From positions 248,001 to 312,000 of IMG/VR virus record IMGVR_UViG_3300027759_000045: a stretch of DNA of 64,000 nt; one strand, given 5' to 3'. The notes below the pieces were generated by a model. That model saw nothing but the letters and a program-made list of their open reading frames with translations, made no database searches and was not told the origin of the DNA. Each line of letters begins with the position of its first letter. Position 1 is the stretch's first letter. This DNA comes from a virus. A program made the position numbers and the translations under genes. This document shows, one piece after another, positions 33,962-42,824 of the stretch.

Positions 33962-35035
33962 TTAACATTCTATTAGCATATTATGTAATTCAGGCAAATA
34001 ATCTTTCATCTGAATTTTTTTAGATGTATCTTGTATTTTAATTTGTTCAAGCATCATTTGAAAATTTTGTTGATCTTGGTTGGTGTGTATTGGTCCTAAG
34101 AAAGTATTATAATCAACTGCAGATAATTGACTTTTTAATAATTTCTTAATTGATTCTGACAGTGCTCTAGGCTGTAACCAACTTGGATTATATACCGGGC
34201 TTACCGAGTACACTATATTATTTTCATTAAACCATTTGATGGTTTTGTTATGATATAAAATATTTAAATTGCTCAATGTGTAATTTGAACTAATATTGTC
34301 AGTTAATTCTCGAAAAAATGTTAGATTGTTAGTAAGATCTGTCCAGTCAAGTGGATATCTCATGTATTCAAATACAGATTCTATTCCGTCGATGCTGACA
34401 GAAAAATTAAGATTCTTAAATTTTGATAAGACTTGTTTTTGCCTGGAAGTTAATTCTACACTGCCGTTAGTTACTATACTCAAAAATACTTCAGTATTTC
34501 CCAATTCAACAAGATATTTTAATAACTCAAAATTTTTCTTTTCATACAAAGGTTCACCGCCGATTAGACTTAATATTTTAAGTTCTTTAAAATTAACTTT
34601 TTCTTTTATCTTGTCTATATCAACAAATTTATTTGAGTTTGGCGGAATATCTAAATCAATGCGCTTGGCCAACTGTGCCCAACTGCTACTACAGTTAGGG
34701 CTACAGCTTATACAAGTTGCATTACAAGTATTACTGGTAAACAATTTGAGAATTAAGATATCATTTAATTTGCCGTTGGTTGCATCTTGTTTTATAGATT
34801 CTAGATCCCTATCCCAATAAAAATCTAATGCACTATTTTTTACTTGTCGATCACTTTTTGATCCATATTCTTCAAGATTCCAACATTTTTGACACGCCGA
34901 ACTTTTAACTCCTGATAACAAGTCTGATTTAATTTGATCAATGTTGTAATTTCGAGGTAGTAAACAGCAATGTGTTTCTTGGCCATTCCAAACTACTTCT
35001 TTTCCTACCCAGGGTAAAACACAAAATGTATCCAT
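33962..35035 (-). CDS. Radical SAM protein 5 (twitch/SPASM-like), antisense
   Basis: 357 aa. CNATCISC at Cys104, Cys108, Cys111, followed by IGGEP. N-terminal Cys5 in FCVLPW, Cys23-Cys24 and CQKC at 48-51. The only rSAM gene on the minus strand; it ends 4 nt after the helicase stop, convergent. Very AT-rich: a hand count of 34021-34080 gives 15 G+C in 60. Its own late box lies 4 nt before the ATG, so it is timed apart from the helicase. Confidence 0.84.
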   Translation of the reverse strand: MDTFCVLPWVGKEVVWNGQETHCCLLPRNYNIDQIKSDLLSGVKSSACQKCWNLEEYGSKSDRQVKNSALDFYWDRDLESIKQDATNGKLNDILILKLFTSNTCNATCISCSPNCSSSWAQLAKRIDLDIPPNSNKFVDIDKIKEKVNFKELKILSLIGGEPLYEKKNFELLKYLVELGNTEVFLSIVTNGSVELTSRQKQVLSKFKNLNFSVSIDGIESVFEYMRYPLDWTDLTNNLTFFRELTDNISSNYTLSNLNILYHNKTIKWFNENNIVYSVSPVYNPSWLQPRALSESIKKLLKSQLSAVDYNTFLGPIHTNQDQQNFQMMLEQIKIQDTSKKIQMKDYLPELHNMLIEC

Positions 35036-35039
35036 CTTT

Positions 35040-35045
35040 TATTTA
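35040..35045 (-). promoter_or_regulatory. T4-like late promoter box TAAATA (minus strand)
   Basis: Minus strand TTAAATAAAAG, ends 4 nt before ATG 35035. Leaderless start predicted. Confidence 0.48.
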
Positions 35046-35069
35046 AGTATAATGTATGTTAGAATCAAA

Positions 35070-35075
35070 TAAATA
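35070..35075 (+). promoter_or_regulatory. T4-like late promoter box TAAATA
   Basis: AATAAATAACAC, 22 nt before ATG 35098 with AAAGGGTTCGGGA between. Divergent from the rSAM 5 promoter. Confidence 0.5.
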
Positions 35076-35097
35076 ACACAAAGGGTTCGGGACCAAA

Positions 35098-35346
35098 ATG
35101 CAGAAGAAAACTCGTAGTTTATTAGAAGAATTAGACAGCATGTATGTGGAGCGCGACTCCCGCTATGTTATCGAAAATCGTGCTGGTAACATCATAGCCA
35201 GTGCTATACGCCTGCTAGAGCAGATTGACTCCAGTTATGAGCCCGAGGTGGCTAAAAATTTGCAACGAAAGTTGATCAATGCTATCAACCTACGCGACCC
35301 TGGCAAATTTACAAGAACCGTGAGAAAAACTGATGCAAATTCATGA
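35098..35346 (+). CDS. Small helical protein, unknown
   Basis: 82 aa, charged and helical, no family. Overlaps the next gene by 14 nt. Start of a late operon 35098-38685. Confidence 0.72.
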   Translation: MQKKTRSLLEELDSMYVERDSRYVIENRAGNIIASAIRLLEQIDSSYEPEVAKNLQRKLINAINLRDPGKFTRTVRKTDANS

Positions 35347-36820
35347 GTTAAATCGTCCACGTCGCACTGACGAAGGTGTTTGGGATGTGGTAAAAGGTGT
35401 TGGCAAAGCTGCCGCTACTGGACTCGCCCAAGCTGTATCTCCTGGAGCAGGAACAACGCAAGACTTCAGGGCATCAAGTGCAGGTATCCTTGATCCTGTA
35501 AAAAAATTAGCCGCTGTAAAGGCAAATTCAGCAATGGTCAAACTGGCAACAGAGTATGCTGATGCATGGTTAACAGATAAAAGATCACAAGTGTCGGCAG
35601 CTCCTGCACCTGCTCCTGCTCCTGCACCTGCGGCAGCTCCTGCTCCTGCACCTGCGGCTGGTAAATTAACTCCAGCACAACAAAATGCATTGAAAGACAA
35701 ATTGAAAGGGCAACGAGGCGCTGGCAAAACAACTGCCACCCAGACCGGCTCGGGATTCAAAGACTATGTTAGCGGAAGTCAAAACAAGTTAATTACCAAT
35801 CCAGATGGTAGTACTTCAATGAAGAAACTACAGCGTGAATCAAACTATTATAATTTTGATTACATCTTAGAAAGCATTATTAACATCAACGAAAAAGCCG
35901 CAGTGGCCAATCAGCCTGTTACCAAACCAGCACCTGCCACTGGCAACGCTCAAGGATTCAATTACAACAACGTGATGAAGATGCCGGGCATGGAAAAATA
36001 TGCCACACCTGCAGGTCAGCCAAAGCCAGGACAGCCACCTGCAGGTCAGCCAAAGCCAGGGCAACCACCTGCAGGGCAACCCGATACTGACGCACAACCA
36101 CCTGCAGGGCAACCAACGCCAGGGCAACCACCTGCTGGACAAGCACAACCACCTGCTGATGCAGGTGCCGGAGCAATGGGTGCTATGGCAGGACAACTAG
36201 CCAAAGGTGGAGCAGCAGGACCAAACACAATGGCTAATGCTCCAGTAAGCAAAACAAATAAAGCCAAGCCTGGAAATCCAAATGCCGGACAAGCACAACC
36301 ACCTGACAATCCTGAATATATTAAAAACTTCTTAGAGTTTGCCAATGAAAAAGTTGCCATGCGCGATTCAGCCACGTACAAAATGCTTGGATTAACAGAC
36401 GCTGAAGGATCTGAATTAGGGCCAGAGTTAGATGATGCCAAGCAAGCAGTTATTGATGCCCAGGGCAATCCTGCCAACACTAAAACAGCAGTTAAAAATT
36501 ATATTTTAACTGCTATGGCCGCACTACAACTGGTGACATCACAAAATTCTGTGAAGGCCGCATCACCCGAAGCACCTGCATATGGACAGCAACCACCACC
36601 GGCAGCCGGCACCACTGGAGCAGCCGCTGGCACTGCACCGGCTACAGGTCAATTGACAGGAGCCAGTGCAGTGAAATTGTTAAACGATGCCGGGTTGACT
36701 GCTCAAATTTTAACCACAGCCGGGAAAAAAATTCAGGCCGCCACCGGCAACAAAAAACTATCTACCTCAGGTGATTCGGTGATTGACACCATGCTACAAG
36801 GTATGGGATACACTGTATGA
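35333..36820 (+). CDS. Pro/Ala/Gly-rich late protein with PGQPPAGQ repeats
   Basis: 495 aa. A Gly/Ala N-terminus (VVKGVGKAAATGLAQAV), an Ala-Pro run around 90-110, and PGQPPAGQPK-type repeats around 225-275. The C-terminal 150 residues are more ordered. Low complexity suggests a flexible, extended part of the virion or an internal head protein. ATGA overlap with the next gene. No family recognised. Confidence 0.75.
   Translation: MQIHELNRPRRTDEGVWDVVKGVGKAAATGLAQAVSPGAGTTQDFRASSAGILDPVKKLAAVKANSAMVKLATEYADAWLTDKRSQVSAAPAPAPAPAPAAAPAPAPAAGKLTPAQQNALKDKLKGQRGAGKTTATQTGSGFKDYVSGSQNKLITNPDGSTSMKKLQRESNYYNFDYILESIININEKAAVANQPVTKPAPATGNAQGFNYNNVMKMPGMEKYATPAGQPKPGQPPAGQPKPGQPPAGQPDTDAQPPAGQPTPGQPPAGQAQPPADAGAGAMGAMAGQLAKGGAAGPNTMANAPVSKTNKAKPGNPNAGQAQPPDNPEYIKNFLEFANEKVAMRDSATYKMLGLTDAEGSELGPELDDAKQAVIDAQGNPANTKTAVKNYILTAMAALQLVTSQNSVKAASPEAPAYGQQPPPAAGTTGAAAGTAPATGQLTGASAVKLLNDAGLTAQILTTAGKKIQAATGNKKLSTSGDSVIDTMLQGMGYTV
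36010..36150 (+). repeat. Tandem coding repeats (PGQPPAGQ units)
   Basis: Several imperfect copies of CAGGTCAGCCAAAGCCAGG followed by ACAGCCACCTG lie in register with the reading frame. Copy number may vary between relatives. Confidence 0.8.
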
Positions 36821-38685
36821 TATTAAAAGAAGGCGGCAATGTTTTTAAAGACGCAAATGGCCGTATACTAACACAGCGCATTAACCAAGCAGACGTTGCT
36901 CCCACACTCGCCTGGCTTGACCAAATGTTACCGGGCCTGGATCTACAAGACAATACATTAGGCTCCACAGGTAGAAAACCCACGTCGGGCGATTTGGATC
37001 TGGCAGTGGATGCCAATCAAGTCAGCAAAGAACAGTTGGTTACACGGCTGACACAATGGTGTCAAAGCCATGGTTTCAAACCAGAAGACTACATTAAAAA
37101 GTCCGGCATTTCTGTACACTTTAAAACGCCCATCACTGGTAACCCCAATTCAGGTTATGTGCAAACAGACTTTATGTTCTTGACTAATTTACCTTTTTCT
37201 AAATTTGTACTAAGTGCGCCTGCAGACAGTGCGTATCGTGGGCAAGACCGTAATGTGTTGATGAACAGCATTGCCAAAAGCATGGGTTACAAACTAAATC
37301 AAACTGCAGGCATTGCTGACCGTGCCACCAACAAGGTTATCACGGATGACCCGGATAAGATTGCTCGACTGTTGTTGAATAAACAAGCAACTCGAGCAGA
37401 CTTGAACAGTGTAGAAACCATTGTGGCCGCACTGGAAAATGATCCCAAGCGTGATGCCAAGCTGGCAGATGCACGTGAACACTTTGCCAAGATTGGCGTT
37501 CCTTTCATGGAAAGTGAAGAACCCTTATATAAAGAATACAACGAAGTGAACTTCTTGGCTCGACTGCGTGATCGCATTGTGAATCAAGGCATGTCAGTGA
37601 TTGTGGAAGGCGCCAAGGATGCACGTATTGAACACCTGGAAGATCTAGTGTTTGAAAAAGGCACACGTGGTATTCGTGATGCAGTTGAAATCATGCGCCA
37701 CGCCGCAGAAGACACACGCGGTACTACCACAGTGAAGTGGGATGGCAAGCCTGCTATCATATTTGGCCGCAAGCCAGATGGCACGTTTGTGCTCACAGAC
37801 AAAAGTGGATTTGGCGCCAAAGGATATGACGGCTTGGCCACATCTCCGGATCATATTGCTAGAATGATGGCCATGCGGTCGGGAGATCGTACAGAGTTAA
37901 TTGGGCTTTATCAAAAGTTGTTTCCATTGTTACGTGCTGCCACCCCAGACAACATGCGTGGGTTTGTACAGGGTGATTTACTGTACACCAACACACCTCC
38001 TGAACAGGCCGGCGCTTATGTGTTCCAGCCAAATTTTGTTGAATACAAGATACCTGCCAGCAGTAAACTGGGACAACGCATTGGCCGCAGTGAAGTGGGC
38101 GTGGCTGTACACACACGATATCGTGATGTTGATGCCGCTCCTGAAGCAATCAAACAGGTCACACTGAATGAAGTTCCGGGACTGTTGCTGATTGAGCCCA
38201 GTGTCAAAGACATTCGCAACGTTGAATTAAACAGTGGCCTAGTTAAACAGCTGAGTCAAATTGTGTCCACACAAGGCACTGCCATTGACAGTTTGTTCAA
38301 CCCTGCTGACCTACGTGCTGCCGGCATTACTGATTTGCCACAGTTGTGCAAACGCTACATCAACTCTAGAATTACCAGCAACTACGACAACTTGCTGAAC
38401 GGCTTTGGAGACTGGCTAAAAACCAATGTAACACCACGCAAGTTCAACAACATTGTGGAATATCTGCAAAGTCCACGCACAAACATGGCGGGCATCACTT
38501 CGGCATTCACTGCATTCCTGTTGTTGCACGACATCAAAACAGACATGCTAGGGCAGTTAGATCGCCAACAGCCCGGGCAAGAAGGCTGGGTACTGGCCAC
38601 CCCTGCAGGCCGTGCCAAACTGGTAAATCGCTTTGGATTCAGTGCCGGAAATCGTGCCCTAAACAATCCAGATCAAACAGCCTAA
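36817..38685 (+). CDS. Fusion protein: polymerase-beta-type nucleotidyltransferase and ligase-like domain
   Basis: 622 aa. Residues 49-65 read GSTGR...GDLDLAVD, the GS and DxD signature of the polymerase-beta superfamily, with Asp118 in QTDFM as possible third acid. The C-terminal half has VKWDGKPAI at 306-314, where Lys307 fits the adenylated lysine of ATP-dependent ligases (KxDG), then GDLLY (386-390) and FVEYKIP (407-413) as later motifs of the fold. Function could be end repair of DNA or RNA, or protein modification. I think related proteins carry the Pfam label DUF6267; this is from memory. Confidence 0.6.
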   Translation: MILKEGGNVFKDANGRILTQRINQADVAPTLAWLDQMLPGLDLQDNTLGSTGRKPTSGDLDLAVDANQVSKEQLVTRLTQWCQSHGFKPEDYIKKSGISVHFKTPITGNPNSGYVQTDFMFLTNLPFSKFVLSAPADSAYRGQDRNVLMNSIAKSMGYKLNQTAGIADRATNKVITDDPDKIARLLLNKQATRADLNSVETIVAALENDPKRDAKLADAREHFAKIGVPFMESEEPLYKEYNEVNFLARLRDRIVNQGMSVIVEGAKDARIEHLEDLVFEKGTRGIRDAVEIMRHAAEDTRGTTTVKWDGKPAIIFGRKPDGTFVLTDKSGFGAKGYDGLATSPDHIARMMAMRSGDRTELIGLYQKLFPLLRAATPDNMRGFVQGDLLYTNTPPEQAGAYVFQPNFVEYKIPASSKLGQRIGRSEVGVAVHTRYRDVDAAPEAIKQVTLNEVPGLLLIEPSVKDIRNVELNSGLVKQLSQIVSTQGTAIDSLFNPADLRAAGITDLPQLCKRYINSRITSNYDNLLNGFGDWLKTNVTPRKFNNIVEYLQSPRTNMAGITSAFTAFLLLHDIKTDMLGQLDRQQPGQEGWVLATPAGRAKLVNRFGFSAGNRALNNPDQTA

Positions 38686-38708
38686 ACCTGATTTTTTGTC
38701 AACTTGTA

Positions 38709-38714
38709 TAAATA
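38709..38714 (+). promoter_or_regulatory. T4-like late promoter box (full TATAAATA)
   Basis: TATAAATA at 38707-38714, the full T4 late consensus on the plus strand. AAGGAG follows before ATG 38756. Confidence 0.72.
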
Positions 38715-38755
38715 ATTGCAGGTCCAACGTGACCATATACTAAGGAGATTTAAAA

Positions 38756-39166
38756 ATGGCTTATATTACACAAGTAAACGGCAACTTCGAACCAGTTGTT
38801 AATCAAGACTCAGGCACAGTTGCCGCATCACCTGGCGCAGGCTGGAACAGTGGTGCTAACACAGTGACCAGTGGCACAACAGTTAACGTTGCAGGCCCTA
38901 AGTTAGACTTCGGTACAGTTACTTTCACTGGTAACGCTACTGTAAGTGGTACTTCATTGGGACAAGCATTCTTGACAATTCAGACACAATGCACAATTGC
39001 TATGTACGAATTCACAACCAACAGTAGTAACACTGCTACATTGGCTCTGGCTACATACCCAACTGGTGCATGGAACTATGCTAACGGTCAAGATCTAGAC
39101 GTGGCATTGACTGCCGCTCTAGGCTATGCTGTTACCACAGCTGCCACAGCAACATTCACAAACTGA
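38756..39166 (+). CDS. Probable abundant virion protein
   Basis: 136 aa, Thr/Ala/Asn-rich beta protein, no family recognised. Full late promoter, strong Shine-Dalgarno (AAGGAG) and its own terminator point to high expression, as for a head decoration or fibre protein. Confidence 0.7.
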   Translation: MAYITQVNGNFEPVVNQDSGTVAASPGAGWNSGANTVTSGTTVNVAGPKLDFGTVTFTGNATVSGTSLGQAFLTIQTQCTIAMYEFTTNSSNTATLALATYPTGAWNYANGQDLDVALTAALGYAVTTAATATFTN

Positions 39167-39186
39167 TCTAAACAGTTTTTGAAACA

Positions 39187-39218
39187 AAAACCCTGGAATA
39201 AAACCCAGGGTTTTCTTT
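39187..39218 (+). terminator. Rho-independent terminator
   Basis: AAAACCCTGG (39187-39196) and CCAGGGTTTT (39205-39214) pair over 10 bp, then CTTTT. Confidence 0.88.
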
Positions 39219-39224
39219 TGACGT

Positions 39225-39230
39225 TAAATA
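39225..39230 (+). promoter_or_regulatory. T4-like late promoter box TAAATA
   Basis: GTTAAATACT, ends 7 nt before ATG 39238 with no Shine-Dalgarno. Confidence 0.5.
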
Positions 39231-39237
39231 CTTCATC

Positions 39238-39492
39238 ATGATGGTGAGCAAAATAACTGAAGTAACAATATTTGAAAGCCCCGATGGTGGCCGCACAGTG
39301 TATGCTCGCCAACCTGGCAGTAGCGCAAGATCCTTGCACTATCAAGACCCCAAACTAAAACAAGAACTAGAAGATCTTGAAAACAAACGTCGTTGGGCAG
39401 AAATATTTGAATCACGTCACAACAGTGTAGCACTCAACGAACTATGCAACAAAGTTGAAGTGTTATACGAACTAATTAAAAAGACGCCATGA
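39238..39492 (+). CDS. Small late protein, unknown
   Basis: 84 aa (a second ATG follows directly at 39241). Charged, likely one coiled helix in the second half. ATGA overlap with the next gene. First of a run of small overlapping late genes. Confidence 0.7.
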   Translation: MMVSKITEVTIFESPDGGRTVYARQPGSSARSLHYQDPKLKQELEDLENKRRWAEIFESRHNSVALNELCNKVEVLYELIKKTP

Positions 39493-39938
39493 GATTTGTA
39501 GTACAAACATTCTTTGACATCACTGCCACCGGCGTCACAGGACATTATAAACCTGCCCGGGTGCCGTTCCGAGATCACGCAGGCAATGTAATAACCGACG
39601 AGTTAGACTGGGGTCGTGCTAGAAATCAACAAAGAAACTGGGAAACACTCACACAAATACTGGGACTACGTACACAGTTGTTCCGCATACAAGAACCCAT
39701 GGTGGATGCATCAAATCGTGCATGGATGTTTGAATTTGAAACAGAAACTGACAACATCTACGGCACAGATGATGATTTAACCTTGGTACTACGTGCAGAT
39801 GCCGAAGGTGTGCCCATGCTGTTAGGACTGGACAATAGACCAGAAATGTCCACTGTGCTGATTACACATGGCCCCCAACAGAACATATGGTTCGCTCCGA
39901 TCGCCATAAATAATGCATTGGAGACCCAACATGGTTGA
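39489..39938 (+). CDS. Late protein, unknown
   Basis: 149 aa, beta-rich, no motif. I recall similar proteins as unnamed genes of T4-like cyanophages. The end overlaps the next start by 8 nt. Confidence 0.7.
   Translation: MRFVVQTFFDITATGVTGHYKPARVPFRDHAGNVITDELDWGRARNQQRNWETLTQILGLRTQLFRIQEPMVDASNRAWMFEFETETDNIYGTDDDLTLVLRADAEGVPMLLGLDNRPEMSTVLITHGPQQNIWFAPIAINNALETQHG
39907..39912 (+). promoter_or_regulatory. Possible late promoter box TAAATA
   Basis: CATAAATAATG inside the end of the 39489 gene, 18 nt before ATG 39931. Confidence 0.35.
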
Positions 39939-40194
39939 TACCACTGCTATTGAGAAAAAAAGTCTAGAAGCACACGTAGAACTGTGTGCAGAACGTTATA
40001 GTCAATTGGAACTGCGGTTAGATAACGTAGACTCTAAAATTGCCAGCCTGGAACAGATGGTTGCACAGATACGTGATATGGTCAGAGACATGGCTGCCAA
40101 ACGCAACGACCAATTGATTTCATGGGGTCTAGGTGCAATGGGCTCAATGGCCGCGGTCATTGGATGGCTGCTTGTGACTTATGTTTTTAAATGA
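39931..40194 (+). CDS. Small coiled-coil protein with C-terminal membrane helix
   Basis: 87 aa from ATG 39931 (GGAGACCCAAC in front); ATG 39913 is an alternative. Residues 10-60 are a heptad-rich helix (SQLELRLDNVDSKIASLEQM), the last 25 a membrane segment (WGLGAMGSMAAVIGWLLV). This shape occurs in holin-like and tail-anchored proteins of unknown role. No endolysin is near, so a holin is only one option. Confidence 0.65.
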   Translation: MVDTTAIEKKSLEAHVELCAERYSQLELRLDNVDSKIASLEQMVAQIRDMVRDMAAKRNDQLISWGLGAMGSMAAVIGWLLVTYVFK

Positions 40195-40688
40195 AAATAG
40201 ATAAAGAAATTTCTCGAGAAATCCTTAAAGAATTCCCCACACTAGAACACAACAGTATCTGGAAAAATTCTGATGGCGACTACACAGTATTTGGAAAATA
40301 CAGTATTGTCAAAGAAAGTCAAGGCTACCGAGTACACTGTGCCTTAACTGATGTTGGCGTTTTTCACACTACTAAATCAGCATTGAGTTGGTGCATTGCC
40401 GACAAATTTAAACAATACAATGTGGCCCGCGATTTAATGCAGTTAGACAACAGTTTACATCATTTAACCGTGGATATCGGCACCAGAGCCGCCATTGGTG
40501 ATCGCACCAAAAATGCTGATCAACGTGAAATCATTCTAACCAAGTTAGAAAATAAGATTTTAAAGAAAAAAGAAATAGAAAATAGATTAGCCAAATGTGT
40601 GAATTGGGCTAAATATTATCAACAACGAGGATTCGATAATGAAACTGCAAGAATTGGCCGTACTGCCGCAATCAAAACAAGTCGCTAA
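40191..40688 (+). CDS. Late protein, unknown
   Basis: 165 aa, basic, helical C-terminus (KLENKILKKKEIENRLAK). ATGA start overlap with the membrane protein, and a 50-nt overlap with the next gene in another frame. No family recognised. Confidence 0.65.
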   Translation: MKIDKEISREILKEFPTLEHNSIWKNSDGDYTVFGKYSIVKESQGYRVHCALTDVGVFHTTKSALSWCIADKFKQYNVARDLMQLDNSLHHLTVDIGTRAAIGDRTKNADQREIILTKLENKILKKKEIENRLAKCVNWAKYYQQRGFDNETARIGRTAAIKTSR

Positions 40689-41529
40689 AGTATTCGAAAG
40701 TTACTTTGGTAAAAGCATTACCTTTGAATCAATTTCAAAGCGTCAAGCACATGCCATGTTAGGCCGTGTGCGTGGCTTACTGGGCGAACATCGCCGTACA
40801 CCTGCATTCCATAAGAGCGAACAAGATTCAGCATACTTGAAATTAGTAATGCTAGAGCAGGTGTTGGCTAAAAAAATCAAAGAAGAGATTCCAGCGAACA
40901 CAACAATGGGAATGCCAGATCCTAACAAAACAAAACAAGCTCTCAGTAAGATCACTGATCCTAAACTCAAGTCAGCAATGACCAAGAGTGCTGCCGGTCA
41001 AACGCTGTCACCAGACGAACAAAAGATGGTACAAGGTGCCGCATTATCTGCCGCCATGGCCGCTGAAAGTCGTCGTAAAACAGGCCGTCGATTAGCCGAG
41101 AGCGAAGTACAACAAGCACAGGTTATCTTGGCCAGTCAAGACATGGTTGATCAAGTTCAGCGCATGATTGAACAAGTTACTTCTATTCAGTTCAAAGATT
41201 TGCCAGCCTTGGTTGATCAAATCCGTAACGAAATTGGCTATGACCAAGCTACCAAATTCAATGCAGATGCCACAGCCGCACTGGGCGGAATGGTACAGAA
41301 CCTACAGCAATCTAAGATTCAATTAGAAACTGCCATGGGCACAGTGACCGGACAAGCACCTGTGGTTCCGGGCGAAGTGGCTCCTGATGTTGGTGCAGAA
41401 ATGCCTCCAATGGACGCTGGTGCAGAAATGCCTGCTGAACCCGGTGATGAACTAGATGCACTGGCTGCCGATGCAGAAGCAGACCTCGAAGAGCCTGTTA
41501 AAACTGGACTAGGTCGCGAGCGTAGATAA
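40639..41529 (+). CDS. Late protein, possibly head-associated
   Basis: 296 aa. The ATG at 40639 follows GAGGATTCGATA and is the first start that fits. Helical with a Pro/Ala/Asp-rich C-terminal 70 residues (acidic, DALAADAEADLEEP). Such acidic tails occur in scaffold or internal head proteins. Not recognised. 1-nt overlap with the next gene. Confidence 0.62.
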   Translation: MKLQELAVLPQSKQVAKVFESYFGKSITFESISKRQAHAMLGRVRGLLGEHRRTPAFHKSEQDSAYLKLVMLEQVLAKKIKEEIPANTTMGMPDPNKTKQALSKITDPKLKSAMTKSAAGQTLSPDEQKMVQGAALSAAMAAESRRKTGRRLAESEVQQAQVILASQDMVDQVQRMIEQVTSIQFKDLPALVDQIRNEIGYDQATKFNADATAALGGMVQNLQQSKIQLETAMGTVTGQAPVVPGEVAPDVGAEMPPMDAGAEMPAEPGDELDALAADAEADLEEPVKTGLGRERR

Positions 41530-41870
41530 TGCGCCTACGAGAGTTTGACGAGTCTGCCAACAGCGCCCTTAAACTAGCGGCGCTGAGTCAGTTTCTCAGC
41601 GACAGAGCTGAAGACGAAGCAGCCTCAAAACAAATTAGTCAAGCAGCCTTTGTTGACTTGGCACAGTCAATGGGTGTTAACGTAACTGAACAGAACCTAG
41701 GTGACATGATCAGCCGTGAACCATTGAGCAACTTGCTTGAACCACTTGAGCCAAATTCGGGTGTGGTTAGATTCAAAGGCAACACCGAAGCCACAACAGG
41801 CATGAGTGTTGATCAAGCACGTGAAGTTGTTGACAGCAATGCCAAAGCAGCCTTGAAGCGTCGCCAATAA
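41529..41870 (+). CDS. Late protein, unknown
   Basis: 113 aa, helical, no motif. Starts on the last base of the gene before, so coupled. Begins MRLREFDES, like the N-termini of small prohead-associated proteins in some T4-like phages. Confidence 0.65.
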   Translation: MRLREFDESANSALKLAALSQFLSDRAEDEAASKQISQAAFVDLAQSMGVNVTEQNLGDMISREPLSNLLEPLEPNSGVVRFKGNTEATTGMSVDQAREVVDSNAKAALKRRQ

Positions 41871-41894
41871 AACACTCTCGCCAGACACTGGCAT

Positions 41895-41900
41895 TAAATA
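41895..41900 (+). promoter_or_regulatory. T4-like late promoter box TAAATA
   Basis: ATTAAATATC, ends 7 nt before ATG 41908 without Shine-Dalgarno. Confidence 0.53.
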
Positions 41901-41907
41901 TCGCTAC

Positions 41908-42801
41908 ATGACACAAAAAATCTTGATTGACAAGTTAGAATTCTACATCACCAACGTGTGTAACTTAACTTGCAACGGCTGTAATCGCTACAACAATTAT
42001 AAATTCAGCGGATGGCAAAGTTGGGCAGAAGCCGAACCTGTTCTCACTCGCTGGGCAGAAAAAATAGACATACGACATCCTGTAATCCTTGGTGGCGAGC
42101 CACTGCTTAATCCTGACATTGTTAAATGGATTAACGGTATTAGGCAATTGTGGCCCAAGCATTCGGGAGTTCAAGTGCAAAGCAACGGAACACGCATCGA
42201 CTGCGTTAAAGGGTTAGATGAGGCTCTTAATCCTAAAGAGGGAAACTGGTTGGGCATTAGTATACACAATCCCAATGACCGAGAAGAAATATTTGCTCGT
42301 GTACGAAACTTCTTAGGACCTACTGTAATAGAAACACAACGCAAAGATGATCCAATTGGTAGCAATTATCAATTTATTAATGATAAAAAATTAACAATCC
42401 ACGCCTGGATGAGCAACAAGTTTGTTCAAAGCAATATTATTGAACTTCCAGACAACAAGTACACACTGTATCAGAGTGATCCTACACGGGCACACGAAAA
42501 CTGTACCTTCCGTAGATTTAAAAACTATCACATGATCAATGGGAAAATCTACAAGTGCGGTCCAGCCGCTCTAATGCCCGAATTTGATGATCAATACCAT
42601 TTTGAAATAAGCGATGAGGATCGTGCTATGCTACACAGCTATCGACCGTTGACCATTGATGAGTTTGATCTACGTGGCAAAGAGTTTATTGACACGATTG
42701 ATAACCAAATTGATCAATGCAAGTTTTGCCCAGAATCATACGAATACAAACCCATCACATTCAGTGATCGTAAAAAACCCTGGATAAAAGAACCAAAATG
42801 A
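41908..42801 (+). CDS. Radical SAM protein 6 (short, C-terminal Cys cluster)
   Basis: 297 aa. CNLTCNGC at Cys18, Cys22, Cys25 lies at the N-terminus, without the Cys-rich extension of the other six. LGGEPLLNP follows near 60. C-terminal cysteines (HENC, YKCG, CKFC) fit a SPASM/twitch auxiliary cluster. So it is the most canonical rSAM enzyme of the set, similar in build to peptide- or sugar-modifying ones. Opens the iron-sulfur island. Confidence 0.85.
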   Translation: MTQKILIDKLEFYITNVCNLTCNGCNRYNNYKFSGWQSWAEAEPVLTRWAEKIDIRHPVILGGEPLLNPDIVKWINGIRQLWPKHSGVQVQSNGTRIDCVKGLDEALNPKEGNWLGISIHNPNDREEIFARVRNFLGPTVIETQRKDDPIGSNYQFINDKKLTIHAWMSNKFVQSNIIELPDNKYTLYQSDPTRAHENCTFRRFKNYHMINGKIYKCGPAALMPEFDDQYHFEISDEDRAMLHSYRPLTIDEFDLRGKEFIDTIDNQIDQCKFCPESYEYKPITFSDRKKPWIKEPK

Positions 42802-42824
42802 TAGTAAATACATGCAGAATGTAG

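Noticed and set aside
35601-35660. CTCCTGCACCTG repeats as a regulatory repeat
   Set aside because: They are codons for an Ala-Pro run in frame with the gene.
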